A DNA stretch of 41,560 nt from Chromatiaceae bacterium. GTDB taxonomy: Bacteria; Pseudomonadota; Gammaproteobacteria; SZUA-140. The stretch spans positions 1 to 41,560 of the forward strand of contig QIJH01000145.1 of NCBI GenBank assembly GCA_003232725.1. Direction: 5' to 3'. The notes under the pieces were generated by a model, which had not been told where the DNA came from, did not search any database, and saw only the letters and a program-made list of their open reading frames with translations. Both the position numbers and the translations under genes were made by a program. Below are positions 18,915 through 27,709 of the stretch, piece after piece (positions within the stretch are counted from its first letter, which is position 1; each line of letters opens with the position of its first letter).

Positions 18915-20489
18915 TTAGTGGCGGAAGTGGCGCATGCCAGTAAAGACCATCGCCATGCCATGTTCGTTAGCAGCATCAATCACTTCCTGGTCTCGCATTG
19001 AACCGCCTGGCTGAATTACCGCAGTGATACCTGCTTCGGCTGCGGCATCAATACCATCACGGAACGGAAAGAAGGCATCGCTTGCCATGACGGACCCTTT
19101 CACTTGCAGGTTAGCATCGGCTGCCTTGATCGCGGCGATACGCGCACTATAGATACGGCTCATTTGGCCCGCACCAACGCCGATCGTGGTAAGCGCTTTG
19201 CTGTAGACAATGGCGTTAGACTTGACAAACTTCGCTACCTTCCAGCTGAATAGCAGGTCTCTCATCACTTCGTCAGAGGGCGCAATCCTGGTGACAATCT
19301 TAAGGTCATCTTTGGTGACCATTGCGATATCTGAGGTTTGCAGCAAGATGCCGCCATTTACTCGGCGGTAGTCGAGTGATACAGTGCGTTCTAACGGCCA
19401 TTCACCGCAGGCGAGCAGACGGACGTTTGCTTTCTCGGCGATAATCGCCAAGGCGCTCTTCGTTACAGAGGGGGCGATAATAACCTCAACAAACTGACGG
19501 TCGATAATCGCGCGTGCTGTTTCGGTGTCGAGTGGGCGATTAAAGGCGATGATGCCACCAAAGGCTGAGGTTGGGTCTGTTTTATAAGCACGATCGTAGG
19601 CATTGATCAGCGAACCGGCGATCGCAACACCACAGGGGTTGGCATGTTTTACGATCACACAGGCTGGTTTTTCAAATTGCTTAACGCACTCTAGGGCGGC
19701 ATCAGTATCGGCGATATTATTAAATGACAGCGCTTTGCCTTGTAGTTGTGCTGCTGTTGCAACGCAGGCCTCTTGCGCACGTGCTTCAATATAGAATGCT
19801 GCTTTTTGATGAGGGTTTTCACCGTAACGCATATCTTGTAATTTGATGAATTGCGCATTGAAGCTGTGCGGGAATGTCGCACGATTTTTATTTGAAACCC
19901 CGTTGTCGGTGATGCTACCCAGGTAATTGGCAATGGTGCTGTCGTAGGCGGCGGTATGCTCAAAGGCTTTAACTGCGAGTGAAAAACGACTGGCATGACT
20001 GAGACTGTTATCATTTTCAGCCATCTCTTCCAGTACCTCTGCGTAGTCGTTAACATCCACAACGATCGCGACATCTTTGTGGTTTTTAGCTGCTGCACGC
20101 ACCATGGTAGGCCCGCCAATATCGATGTTTTCAATCGCGAGCGGGAGGTCGCAGTCTGGTTTGGCGACGGTCTGTTCAAAGGGGTAGAGGTTTACCACGA
20201 CCAGATCAATCGGGGCGATGTTGTGTTCCGTCATCGCATCGCCATCAATCTCGCGACGGCCAAGAATACCGCCGTGAATCTTTGGATGCAGGGTCTTAAG
20301 GCGGCCATCCATCATCTCTGGAAAACCGGTGTGGTCGGAGACTTCAATCACCTTGACACCATTATCGGCAAGTAATTTGGCAGTGCCACCGGTAGAGAGT
20401 ATCTCTACCTTCATCGATTGCAAGCCCTGGGCAAATTCTAGAATGTTCGTTTTATCCGATACACTGATGAGTGCGCGTTTAATAGTCAT
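18915..20489 (-). CDS. purH: Bifunctional AICAR formyltransferase / IMP cyclohydrolase
   Basis: PurH catalyses the last two steps to IMP. The N-terminal cyclohydrolase domain begins [17 protein letters not shown] and contains [16 protein letters not shown] (about 59-74). The transformylase domain holds the catalytic VKHANPCG near residues 261-268 and the late [12 protein letters not shown] motif. ATG 20489 gives 524 aa (E. coli 529); an in-frame TTG two codons earlier is possible but less likely. No strong ribosome site is visible. The gene follows fis in the same direction across an 85-bp gap that holds a 10-bp inverted repeat. The usual neighbour purD lies 9 kb away beyond the giant genes. 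Confidence 0.97.
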   Translation of the reverse strand: MTIKRALISVSDKTNILEFAQGLQSMKVEILSTGGTAKLLADNGVKVIEVSDHTGFPEMMDGRLKTLHPKIHGGILGRREIDGDAMTEHNIAPIDLVVVNLYPFEQTVAKPDCDLPLAIENIDIGGPTMVRAAAKNHKDVAIVVDVNDYAEVLEEMAENDNSLSHASRFSLAVKAFEHTAAYDSTIANYLGSITDNGVSNKNRATFPHSFNAQFIKLQDMRYGENPHQKAAFYIEARAQEACVATAAQLQGKALSFNNIADTDAALECVKQFEKPACVIVKHANPCGVAIAGSLINAYDRAYKTDPTSAFGGIIAFNRPLDTETARAIIDRQFVEVIIAPSVTKSALAIIAEKANVRLLACGEWPLERTVSLDYRRVNGGILLQTSDIAMVTKDDLKIVTRIAPSDEVMRDLLFSWKVAKFVKSNAIVYSKALTTIGVGAGQMSRIYSARIAAIKAADANLQVKGSVMASDAFFPFRDGIDAAAEAGITAVIQPGGSMRDQEVIDAANEHGMAMVFTGMRHFRH

Positions 20490-20529
20490 GGGCAATTGTG
20501 GTCTTTAGGTTGGGTGAAACAAACGAGAT

Positions 20530-20568
20530 TGAATCGATAGCGAATCATCTGACTGTGATATCGATTCA
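20530..20568. repeat. 10-bp inverted repeat between fis and purH
   Basis: TGAATCGATA at 20530-20539 is perfectly complementary to TATCGATTCA at 20559-20568, with a 19-base spacer. There is no T tract on the purH side, so it is not a classical terminator. It may be an operator or an mRNA hairpin between fis and purH. Confidence 0.5.
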
Positions 20569-20574
20569 GTTCGA

Positions 20575-20832
20575 TTAATTATTGAGGTTGTAAACTTCTA
20601 ATTTTTTGCGCAGTGTGCTGCGGTTGATGCCGAGGATCTCTGATGCTTTACTCTGATTGCCACGGGTGTAATCCAGTACGGCTTTGAGGAGTGGTTGTTC
20701 CACTTCATTCAGCACCATGCGGTAGAGATCGGCAGGCTGATGCCCATCGAGGTCGTGAAAATAGCGTTCCAGTGCACTATCGATACAAGCACTGATAGGT
20801 TGTTTGCGACGTTCCTGTTTGTCTGTGTTCAT
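20575..20832 (-). CDS. fis: Fis nucleoid-associated DNA-binding protein
   Basis: Fis bends DNA and regulates rRNA promoters, recombination and growth-phase genes. The 85-aa sequence is mainly the C-terminal Fis domain, with the helix-turn-helix GNQSKASEILGINRSTLRKK at about residues 59-78. It is shorter at the N-terminus than E. coli Fis (98 aa), as is common outside enterics. Its ATG overlaps the dusB stop (TAATG), which indicates a dusB-fis operon with translational coupling, the classical arrangement in gammaproteobacteria. Confidence 0.96.
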   Translation of the reverse strand: MNTDKQERRKQPISACIDSALERYFHDLDGHQPADLYRMVLNEVEQPLLKAVLDYTRGNQSKASEILGINRSTLRKKLEVYNLNN

Positions 20833-21848
20833 TATGCGGCGGCTTCTTCCAGGTTAGGTTGTTTTGACTTTTGATGTGCTGCTGCTTCTAGTTGTTCGAA
20901 AAATTCACGGGTGAGTGCCAGTTGTTGTTCGATGCTATCGACGCGATTGACTAACTGGCGGAATGCCCCGCCACCCGCCTGGCCTTTGCTATACCACGAG
21001 ATATGTTTGCGCGCCATGCGAATCCCGATGTACTCGCCATAAAACTCATAGAGGCGTTCAAGGTGGTCGAGCATAATGGTGCTTATTTCTTTGATAGATG
21101 GTTCAGTAAGGTGTTCGCCAGTCGTAAGATAATGGTTCATCGTATTGAAGATCCATGGTCTGCCCTGAGCAGCGCGGCCGATCATAATGGCATCGACGCG
21201 TGTCTGTTCAAATACCCATTTTGCCTTTTCAGGGGTGTTGATATCACCATTGGCGATCACCGGGATATTGATCGCCTCTTTGATCTGGCTGATGGTTTCG
21301 TACTCAGCCTCGCCGCGATAAGCGCAGGCGCGTGTACGACCGTGTACGGCGAGTGCCTGAACGCCTGCCTGTTCGGCAATTCGTGCAATGGCGACACCGT
21401 TGCGGTTTTCCAGATCCCAGCCAGTACGAATCTTTAGTGTCACCGGGATATCAATGGCGTTGACTACGGAGTCGAGAATGCGAGCGACGAGGTCTTCATT
21501 TTGCAATAGTGCGGAACCGGACATGACGTTACAGACTTTTTTGGCAGGACAGCCCATGTTGATATCGACGATTTGAGCGCCATTATCGGCATTGTGTTTG
21601 GCTGCTTCGGCCATCATCGCGGGGTCAGAACCGGCGATTTGCACAGAACGAGGCTCTGTCTCGCCATCGTGGTTAGCGCGTCGTAGCGTCTTCGCACTGC
21701 CGTACAGCAGTGAATTCGATGAGATCATCTCAGACACGGCCATGCCAGCGCCTAGCCGCTTGCAGAGCTGGCGGAATGGGCGATCCGTGACTCCCGCCAT
21801 GGGGGCGAGCATGAGGTTATTAGCGAGTTTATATGGTCCGATTTGCAT
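20832..21848 (-). CDS. dusB: tRNA-dihydrouridine synthase B
   Basis: DusB is an FMN enzyme that reduces uridine to dihydrouridine in the D loop of tRNAs using NADPH. The TIM-barrel start reads NNLMLAPMAGVTDRPFRQLC. The catalytic-cysteine motif NMGCPAKKVCN lies near residue 100 and IMIGRAAQGRPW near 225. ATG 21848 is chosen because IGPYKLANN is the usual N-terminus of the family; the frame is open to a GTG at 21881. The length is 338 aa (E. coli 321), with a C-terminal tail rich in Gln, Glu and Ala. It is the first gene of the dusB-fis unit. Confidence 0.96.
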   Translation of the reverse strand: MQIGPYKLANNLMLAPMAGVTDRPFRQLCKRLGAGMAVSEMISSNSLLYGSAKTLRRANHDGETEPRSVQIAGSDPAMMAEAAKHNADNGAQIVDINMGCPAKKVCNVMSGSALLQNEDLVARILDSVVNAIDIPVTLKIRTGWDLENRNGVAIARIAEQAGVQALAVHGRTRACAYRGEAEYETISQIKEAINIPVIANGDINTPEKAKWVFEQTRVDAIMIGRAAQGRPWIFNTMNHYLTTGEHLTEPSIKEISTIMLDHLERLYEFYGEYIGIRMARKHISWYSKGQAGGGAFRQLVNRVDSIEQQLALTREFFEQLEAAAHQKSKQPNLEEAAA

Positions 21849-21974
21849 GTTCTTTAGCGCGATATTATTGATTTCCAGCACTTCGATCTGAGTCGATTGG
21901 AGGGAAATGCAGAGGCCACATGATACCTGCTCCAGGGATGCGGATAAAGCAGAAGTTGTTGCTTTTTTAATCGA

Positions 21975-22709
21975 TTATTTGAGCTCGAATTCGAAATTAA
22001 CGGCCTGTTTATCGGGGTCGATTAGTTCGAGGATGGCGCTTAATGGTTTGCTTGCCGGGAATCCGCTAATAATATCAATCTCTTGCGATAGGTATTCATC
22101 AGGGTGGAAGGCGCGGGTGGCGAGCAGAGTATGGTTGATGTCAAAAAAACTCAGTTTGAGTTGCGGATAAGGTTGGGTGAAGCTGGCGTTATTTTGCAGC
22201 GTGACATTGATCAAGAGTGCTCCGGTAACCGTTGGATGGCTACGAACATCACGATTAACGATGCTGATTTTATCCGCTGCACGCTGTAGTGAAAGCTGGC
22301 AATCGCTCAGCGCGCAAAAGTGTTCGAGCCATGGGCGTAATATTGGGTAGCCTTGTGCCAGTTTGTCGCTTAAGAAATAGCTTGCCTGAGTAAAGAGTAG
22401 TGCGCATAAGAGCATGCCAAGTACGCTCCAGGCCAGGATTGATGGCTTACCGGATGGGATGGCTATTGGTGGCGTGGGTCTGTCAGTGAGCTGGTAACTT
22501 TCGGCAATATTGTCATTGTTAAGGCGGTTGATGGACGATATCTCCAGGATTTCAGCCGGTTCACTGTTACTCAGGGGGTGTTTTGAGAGTGTGTAGAGTG
22601 CATTAAAGGTGTTGCTACACTTTCCGCACTGTACTTTGCCGCCGGCGGCAGTGAGATCCTGATCACTGATGCTGAAATTTGTGTGGCACTGTGGGCATTG
22701 GGTAAACAT
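21975..22709 (-). CDS. Zinc-ribbon and DUF3426 domain membrane protein
   Basis: This 244-aa protein opens with an MJ0042-type zinc ribbon: CPQCHTNF (5-12) and CGKCSNTF (33-40) provide four cysteines. A single membrane segment follows at about 96-118 (ILAWSVLGMLLCALLFTQASYF), and the C-terminal half resembles DUF3426 (periplasmic, beta-rich). A gene of this type lies between prmA and dusB in Pseudomonas-like genomes, as here. Its function is not established. It is 54 bp downstream of prmA and 126 bp upstream of dusB, all in the same direction. Confidence 0.85.
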   Translation of the reverse strand: MFTQCPQCHTNFSISDQDLTAAGGKVQCGKCSNTFNALYTLSKHPLSNSEPAEILEISSINRLNNDNIAESYQLTDRPTPPIAIPSGKPSILAWSVLGMLLCALLFTQASYFLSDKLAQGYPILRPWLEHFCALSDCQLSLQRAADKISIVNRDVRSHPTVTGALLINVTLQNNASFTQPYPQLKLSFFDINHTLLATRAFHPDEYLSQEIDIISGFPASKPLSAILELIDPDKQAVNFEFELK

Positions 22710-22763
22710 CTATCTCTGTCATGTTCCTGTGGTCAATCTACGTTTAAAAAACGATCGGTGTTG

Positions 22764-23651
22764 TTAGTGTGCGTTACGGGTGGCGACAAGGCGTACCCAA
22801 CCCTCTTTTTCGGCTATGGGTTGAAACTCGAACCATTTTTCATAGGCGCTGGTGACCAGTGTTGCCTGTTCGCTTAAAATTCCCGATAGCACGATCATGC
22901 CGTTATGTTTTACCAGTGTCGAGAAATAATCGGTCAGTTCTATGATTGGGTTAGCGAGAATGTTAGCGAGCAGGCAGTCAACGGTTGATAACTCAGTGGC
23001 CTCATCGGCTAGTACCGTTGTGATCTTCGAGTCAACGCGGTTCTGGGCTGCATTGCTATTGGTGGCAAGTAGTGCTTGAGGATCAATATCGACTGCGTCA
23101 ATGGATGTTGCGCCACTCATGGCTGCACCAATGGCGAGAATGCCCGAGCCGCAGCCGAAGTCGATGACTGTTTTTCCACTGAGATTGTTTTGATCGATCC
23201 ACTCCAGGCAGAGAGCGGTGGTGGGGTGGGTGCCGGTGCCAAAGGCGAGGCCGGGATCGAGCATGATATTCAGGGCGTCGGGTTCTGGCGGTGTGGTTTC
23301 TGTTGGACAGATCCAAAGGCGCTCTCCAAAGCGCATTGGTTTGAATTCATCCATCCAGAGGCGTTCCCACTGCTGCTCTTTTAGCTTGGTGATGCGGTAA
23401 GGCGGCAGAGTAGAAAATAGTGCAGCTTGCTGAACTCGTGCGAGTACCGTATCAAAGTCAGTCCTGGCATCGAACAGACCAACCACGCAAGTACTGGCCC
23501 ATAGGTCGCTTGCATCCGCAGCGGCTTCATAGATTGGTGTGTCAGCACTGTCTTTGAATGTGACAGAGGCGGCGCCTGCTGCGCATAAAATATCTGAAAG
23601 TGTATCGACTTCTGTGGGTGATACATCAAATGTAAGTTCCTGCCACGGCAT
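22764..23651 (-). CDS. prmA: Ribosomal protein L11 methyltransferase
   Basis: PrmA trimethylates ribosomal protein L11 at several amino groups using SAM. The 295-aa form starts MPWQELTFDVSP, the typical family N-terminus, so ATG 23651 is chosen over the open frame reaching 23756. The SAM-binding motif I is VIDFGCGSGILAIGAAMSGA at about 162-181, followed by the DIDPQAL acidic loop and LLANILANPI, where the N-terminal part of the active site packs. The length matches E. coli (293). In Pseudomonas-type genomes prmA follows accC closely; here about 13.5 kb lies between them. Confidence 0.96.
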   Translation of the reverse strand: MPWQELTFDVSPTEVDTLSDILCAAGAASVTFKDSADTPIYEAAADASDLWASTCVVGLFDARTDFDTVLARVQQAALFSTLPPYRITKLKEQQWERLWMDEFKPMRFGERLWICPTETTPPEPDALNIMLDPGLAFGTGTHPTTALCLEWIDQNNLSGKTVIDFGCGSGILAIGAAMSGATSIDAVDIDPQALLATNSNAAQNRVDSKITTVLADEATELSTVDCLLANILANPIIELTDYFSTLVKHNGMIVLSGILSEQATLVTSAYEKWFEFQPIAEKEGWVRLVATRNAH

Positions 23652-23814
23652 CGTTGGTTTTATCACGCTTCTGGTTATTGATAAGTTTTTATTGTACGCG
23701 CATGAGCAGGAGTATGGCGAACCTGATTTTATTGGCGTATGTTGAGAAGGGCGCAATGCTTTGCTTTGTAGTATTTAAAAGTCGCTGGTAAATGATGCGA
23801 TTGAGAGGTATGTG

Positions 23815-24057
23815 ATGAATGAGTTATTGACGTTATTGATGGCGGGCAGTTTTCTAGTGGTCGGTTGGCACTTTGTTAAACGACCTGAAGTGATTCAGCA
23901 GTGGGTGTTGCAGTTGCATCAGAAAAACCATCTCGTTGCAGAGATGAACCCGTTACGAAACTGGATTGATAAAAAGAGCTTTGTTATTGCTGTGCGTGTG
24001 TTGGGTATCCTCTCTCTTTTTAACTTTTTCATGTTATTAATGGTGCTGTTGCTGTGA
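23815..24057 (+). CDS. Small two-helix membrane protein of unknown function
   Basis: This 80-aa protein is not recognised. It has a hydrophobic stretch near the N-terminus (LLTLLMAGSFLVVGWHF) and a second at the C-terminus (VLGILSLFNFFMLLMVLLL), joined by a charged loop of about 35 residues. ATG 23815 has GAGAGG 6 bases upstream, better spaced than the GTG one codon earlier. It lies between divergent prmA and the next small exported-protein gene, 157 bp away. Confidence 0.6.
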   Translation: MNELLTLLMAGSFLVVGWHFVKRPEVIQQWVLQLHQKNHLVAEMNPLRNWIDKKSFVIAVRVLGILSLFNFFMLLMVLLL

Positions 24058-24213
24058 TTGTGAGATGAAATTGAATTTATTCAAATATTCTATTTTTAGG
24101 ATAGTTAACAGGTGATATTTAGCTAAAACAAAAATTGTAAAGGCCGATAATAATGATAAGGGTTGTGATTTTTCAGGGCTTTCCTCGTCCCGGTAACACA
24201 GGAGGCGTTTACA

Positions 24214-24567
24214 ATGAAAAAGGCAATAAACACACTTGTAGGATTGGCGTTGATGTTATTGGCAGGTAGCTCCCAGGCTTTCGAGAGCCATGTGGTTGGT
24301 ATGGCAGAAAGCAGTTGTTATGGGCAAGCGATGGTTGGAATGGATTCAGTGATTAATTCGCGTCTCGGTGTTCCTGCTGAACATGCATTAGGATTAAGCT
24401 TGAACTCATCGTTGCGTGTTGCGATGGGGGATGAATATTCTACTAGTATGCTTAACACTATTCTTGCAGCCTATCTTTGGGATGACACTCCGCATAGCTA
24501 TGCCATTAAGGTTTTCTATGACTGTGCTGCGCGTAGTAGCGTGCCATTGCAAAGCGCGAGTAATTGA
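24214..24567 (+). CDS. Small exported protein of unknown function
   Basis: This 117-aa protein has a clear signal peptide (MKKAINTLVGLALMLLAGSSQA|FESH, cleavage near 22). The mature part is about 95 residues with two cysteines (in SSCYGQ and YDCAAR) that could form a disulphide. A strong AGGAGG lies about 9 bases before ATG 24214. The family is not recognised. Its promoter should lie in the AT-rich 24058-24200 stretch. It converges on the EamA transporter gene. Confidence 0.7.
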   Translation: MKKAINTLVGLALMLLAGSSQAFESHVVGMAESSCYGQAMVGMDSVINSRLGVPAEHALGLSLNSSLRVAMGDEYSTSMLNTILAAYLWDDTPHSYAIKVFYDCAARSSVPLQSASN

Positions 24568-24638
24568 ACAAACGACAGCGATGCTAAACAAGCCAGGCAG
24601 CGATAGGCGACCTGGGTTTGGTTAGTTTCAGCAGTGGT

Positions 24639-25526
24639 CTATGACCGCTGTGTCGTTTTTTTGAGTAAAATGTCACCCCATTCATGACTCATTAAGCCGA
24701 TCAGAATCATTGCGGTGCCAAGCCACACTTCGACTCCAACACGCTCACTATTTAGTACATGACCAAGCAATAGCGCTAGTACCGGTGTGATTAACGTGAG
24801 CAATGTTGCGCGACTGGCTTCCATGTTTTTTAGTAGATAAAAAAACAGAATAAATCCAGCAACAGAACCAATGGCACCTAAATACACAGTGGCACTGAGT
24901 GCGCGCATCGGGATTTCAGTGGGCAGTTGGCCATCAAATAGCAACCATGTCAGCGCATAAAGTGGCGTTGAGATAATCAATGCCCCAGTGGTGACTGCAA
25001 CAGGCGATAAGCCTGCATTGGTGCGTTTAAGCCATACCGTACTTACCGCAGTCAGGATGACCGAAAGCAGTATTGCACAGGTGCCTTGTGTTGCCTTTTC
25101 ATTGAGTGAAAAGTCAGCGCCAAAGACAACGACCAGCCCTGCCACGGCCAATATCAGGCCGGTGATCCTTGTCGGGGTAAATTTGCTTTCACCTAAACAG
25201 ATGACCGCCAAAACGCCTGTCACAATGGGTGTTAATCCAAATAGCACAGAGATGACCCCGGATGGAATGAACTGCGCCCCCCAGTAGACAGATAACATTG
25301 CACCGTAAATACTTAGCGCGGCTGCAAGGTATGCATGACGGGCAGGCTTATGCCAGGGTAATGGAATGTTCATTGCTTTGACGATTAGCAGGCATAACAC
25401 GGTGCCTAGCACCATTCTACTGAAGACGCTAAAAAGGTAGCCTTGACCTTCGCTGCTCCATTGAATGGCGAGTGGCGTGGTTGACCAGATGAGAACGACG
25501 GCCGCAAAGGCGGCGGGAACTTGCAC
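24639..25526 (-). CDS. EamA/DMT-family transporter
   Basis: This 295-aa inner-membrane protein has about ten hydrophobic helices arranged as two EamA repeats, typical of drug/metabolite transporters (RhaT/YdcZ-like). The first repeat ends with GLTPIVTGVLAVICLGES near residues 97-114 and the second with TLITPVLALLLGHVLNSERV near 240-260; such proline-bearing segments are typical of the family. The start appears to be GTG 25526, with GGAAAT upstream. The substrate is unknown; family members export amino acids, sugars or nucleotide precursors. A terminator at 25563-25598 separates it from the upstream DUF1631-like gene. Confidence 0.88.
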   Translation of the reverse strand: MQVPAAFAAVVLIWSTTPLAIQWSSEGQGYLFSVFSRMVLGTVLCLLIVKAMNIPLPWHKPARHAYLAAALSIYGAMLSVYWGAQFIPSGVISVLFGLTPIVTGVLAVICLGESKFTPTRITGLILAVAGLVVVFGADFSLNEKATQGTCAILLSVILTAVSTVWLKRTNAGLSPVAVTTGALIISTPLYALTWLLFDGQLPTEIPMRALSATVYLGAIGSVAGFILFFYLLKNMEASRATLLTLITPVLALLLGHVLNSERVGVEVWLGTAMILIGLMSHEWGDILLKKTTQRS

Positions 25527-25562
25527 GGTTATATTTCCATATTTTCTTTAGGTTTAAAAACA

Positions 25563-25598
25563 AAAAAGGCCGCGGAATTTTCATTCAGCGGCCTTTTT
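25563..25598. terminator. Strong Rho-independent terminator after the DUF1631-like gene
   Basis: AAAAAGGCCGC (25563-25573) pairs perfectly with GCGGCCTTTTT (25588-25598) around a 14-base loop. The stem has an A tract on one side and a T tract on the other, so it can act in both directions. On the minus strand it ends transcription from 26472-25777. Confidence 0.85.
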
Positions 25599-25776
25599 GA
25601 GAAAACAGATTGATGGGGGTTATTGTTACATCAGGTTCTCTGTTTTCAGGCGCGCATGATTAATCGCCACCAGCCATTTAGGCTGCTGGACGCGAATGAC
25701 GCACATCGGTTTGTTCAGAGTTCTGTTCATGACGCGCAGTCTGCCAGTGAAGTGAGTCGAAGTCAATAAAAGCGAG

Positions 25777-26472
25777 CTAGCGCGAATGGTTGCTAGCGGT
25801 ACGGGCAAGCTGAGCGGCATCTTGAATGATTGATGCATGGCCGTTACGAAATGCAGTCGCAAGCTCATCTGGTGTTCTATCGGGTGCTTTTCTACCATCG
25901 CGGTCGATGAATAGATAGATACTCGTGACGGGGTTTACCCAGGTAAAGCGAGCTTTGAGCGTTGCTGAATCAGGGTAGTTGAATTCGAGCCAGCTGCCTT
26001 TAGGTAATGTGTTAGCCATCTGACTATATTCATCTTCTGCATGTTGATTGGTTGTTGGTGGTTTAGGCATCGTTTCCTCCAGAGGCTTCTGTTGAGGGGA
26101 TGATTGGGTTAGCTGTTCGATGCCCGCAAGGGCTGCATTTGTAAATATAGTGGCCGACTGGCTGTTGGGCTGTGATTGAATTTCAGCTTTGATAGTGGCC
26201 AGAAACTGCTTTTTGAAGTCGCTTTTAGACTTGCTTCGGCTACTATAAAGTTCTTGTAGCGCGCTGAAGTAGAGACGGCGCAGTTCGTGTTCATCAGCCT
26301 GGTCGGCCATTTGATAGAGGGTTTCGCTAAGACCATCAATGATTAACATGAAATGCTCGGAAAAACGCTCTGCTGCAGCCAGGCACTGTTCCTGGAGCGC
26401 TCTGCTGGAGATGGACGGTTGAGCATCTTGTGGGCGCTTGAGTAAAGCGGAGGAGTCTCTATCTGATGTCAT
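25777..26472 (-). CDS. Short DUF1631-like protein
   Basis: This 231-aa protein looks like the two ends of the much larger DUF1631 family (about 700-800 aa). Residues 40-92 resemble the DUF1631 N-terminal helical part (ETLYQMADQADEHELRRLYF, ALQEL). Residues 157-220 resemble the DUF1631 C-terminal beta module (GSWLEFNYPDSATLKARFTW, YLFIDRDGRKAPDRTPDELA). The long central region is missing and replaced by a Gln/Ser/Pro linker (about 98-155). The frame is intact. It is divergent from the HDOD gene across 169 bp. The role of DUF1631 is not established; the C-terminal module may be PilZ-like, which is an inference. Confidence 0.6.
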   Translation of the reverse strand: MTSDRDSSALLKRPQDAQPSISSRALQEQCLAAAERFSEHFMLIIDGLSETLYQMADQADEHELRRLYFSALQELYSSRSKSKSDFKKQFLATIKAEIQSQPNSQSATIFTNAALAGIEQLTQSSPQQKPLEETMPKPPTTNQHAEDEYSQMANTLPKGSWLEFNYPDSATLKARFTWVNPVTSIYLFIDRDGRKAPDRTPDELATAFRNGHASIIQDAAQLARTASNHSR

Positions 26473-26641
26473 AATTCTAGCCCTGAAAATGTAAAATCCC
26501 TAGCTGGTGTAGCTATTTATAGCAAAATTATTTACCTTTTATTGTGACTTCACCCTCAATAATTCTATTTAGCGAGCGATATCATAAAATATATGTTGTG
26601 TGTGACGGTACGCGCGTAGCGCTTAAATTTTGGAGAATTGA

Positions 26642-27538
26642 GTGAGCGAGATGAATGTTCTTAAATATCAAGAGGATGTGGCTGCAAGTAAGGTTTCATC
26701 ACGTTGGCTCGGTGAAGTGTCAGGTCTGGTTTCTCCACCTGATGTCTATGTGAAGATATTCGACCTAATGGAGTCTCCAACGGCTACCGCAGACGATATG
26801 GGGCAGATTATTAGTCAGGATCCCAGTCTGACGGTGCGTCTGCTTAAAATCGTCAACAGCCCTTTTTACAACTTTAGTTCGCGCATCGATACCGTTTCAC
26901 GCGCCGTGGCAGTAGTGGGGCTGCGTGAGCTTTACAGTCTGGTGGTGGCGGTATCAGCCGTAAAATCTTTTTCTGCTATTCCTAATGACGTGGTTAATAT
27001 GGATACCTTCTGGCGACATAGTATCTACTGCGGCATCATTTCCCGCCTGCTGGCCAAACGCTGTAACGTGTTGCATACCGAACGCCTGTTTATTGCGGGA
27101 TTATTGCATGATATCGGTAGTTTGGTTATTTATAACCGTGTGCCTGATATTGCGAAACGAATGCTGGATACCGCTAATGGCGATGAAGAGATGCTTTTTG
27201 CGATAGAGTCTGAGGAGCTGGGTTTTAGCCATGCAGATCTAGGTGGGGAATTGCTAAAACAGTGGACATTGCCCGAGAGTTTACAGGAAGCGGTTGCTTT
27301 TCATCACCAACCAGGGGGAGCCAAAGGAGCCAAGATGGAGGCCGCGATTGTGCATATTGCGAATGTATTGGCTAACCAATCGGAATTGGGGGCTTTTTGT
27401 GAAGTTAAGGTGCCTGAGACAGAGATTGATGGCGCGGCATGGCTTGCGACGGGGTTGAAGAAAGATAAATTTGATCGTGAAGGCATTATCGGAGAAGCCG
27501 GTATTCAGTTTGTTGAGACGGCAAGCCTCTTCTGGTAG
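26642..27538 (+). CDS. HDOD domain signalling protein
   Basis: This 298-aa protein has an HDOD domain at about residues 25-225, a relative of HD phosphohydrolases. Motifs seen are ISQDPSLTVRLLKIVNSPFY (about 60-79), LLHDIGSLVIY (about 157-167) and FHHQPGG (about 220-226). HDOD proteins usually lack complete catalytic residues and act as signal-transduction or protein-interaction modules in bacterial stress or motility circuits. The start is GTG 26642, with GGAG 6 bases before it; ATG 26651 is too far from that site. It is divergent from the DUF1631-like gene, so the two may share a regulatory region. Confidence 0.9.
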   Translation: MSEMNVLKYQEDVAASKVSSRWLGEVSGLVSPPDVYVKIFDLMESPTATADDMGQIISQDPSLTVRLLKIVNSPFYNFSSRIDTVSRAVAVVGLRELYSLVVAVSAVKSFSAIPNDVVNMDTFWRHSIYCGIISRLLAKRCNVLHTERLFIAGLLHDIGSLVIYNRVPDIAKRMLDTANGDEEMLFAIESEELGFSHADLGGELLKQWTLPESLQEAVAFHHQPGGAKGAKMEAAIVHIANVLANQSELGAFCEVKVPETEIDGAAWLATGLKKDKFDREGIIGEAGIQFVETASLFW

Positions 27539-27620
27539 AGCCTCTGTCAATGGATGATTATTCGATGCTCTGCATCAGGATAGTCTTCCAATCTAATACT
27601 TTTCTCATGCTAGACTAAGC

Positions 27621-27660
27621 AGCGCACAATGTGCGCTCCTGTTTAATTGTATTAAACAGG
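27621..27660. repeat. Two abutting perfect hairpins between the HDOD gene and an exported-protein gene
   Basis: AGCGCACAATGTGCGCT (27621-27637; 8-bp arms, 1-base centre) is followed without a gap by CCTGTTTAA-TTGTA-TTAAACAGG (27638-27660; 9-bp arms). They sit 80 bp after the HDOD stop and 50 bp before the next start. There is no T tract on the plus strand. They could be operators or structured 5' UTR elements. Confidence 0.7.
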
Positions 27661-27709
27661 ATCGTTACCTATTTTAGCGGAATGGTTTTAATTAGTAGTG
27701 AGGATTGTT

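Noticed and set aside
25626-25898. 90-codon minus-strand frame overlapping the DUF1631-like gene
   Set aside because: No ribosome site or recognisable protein; overlaps the better supported gene in another frame.
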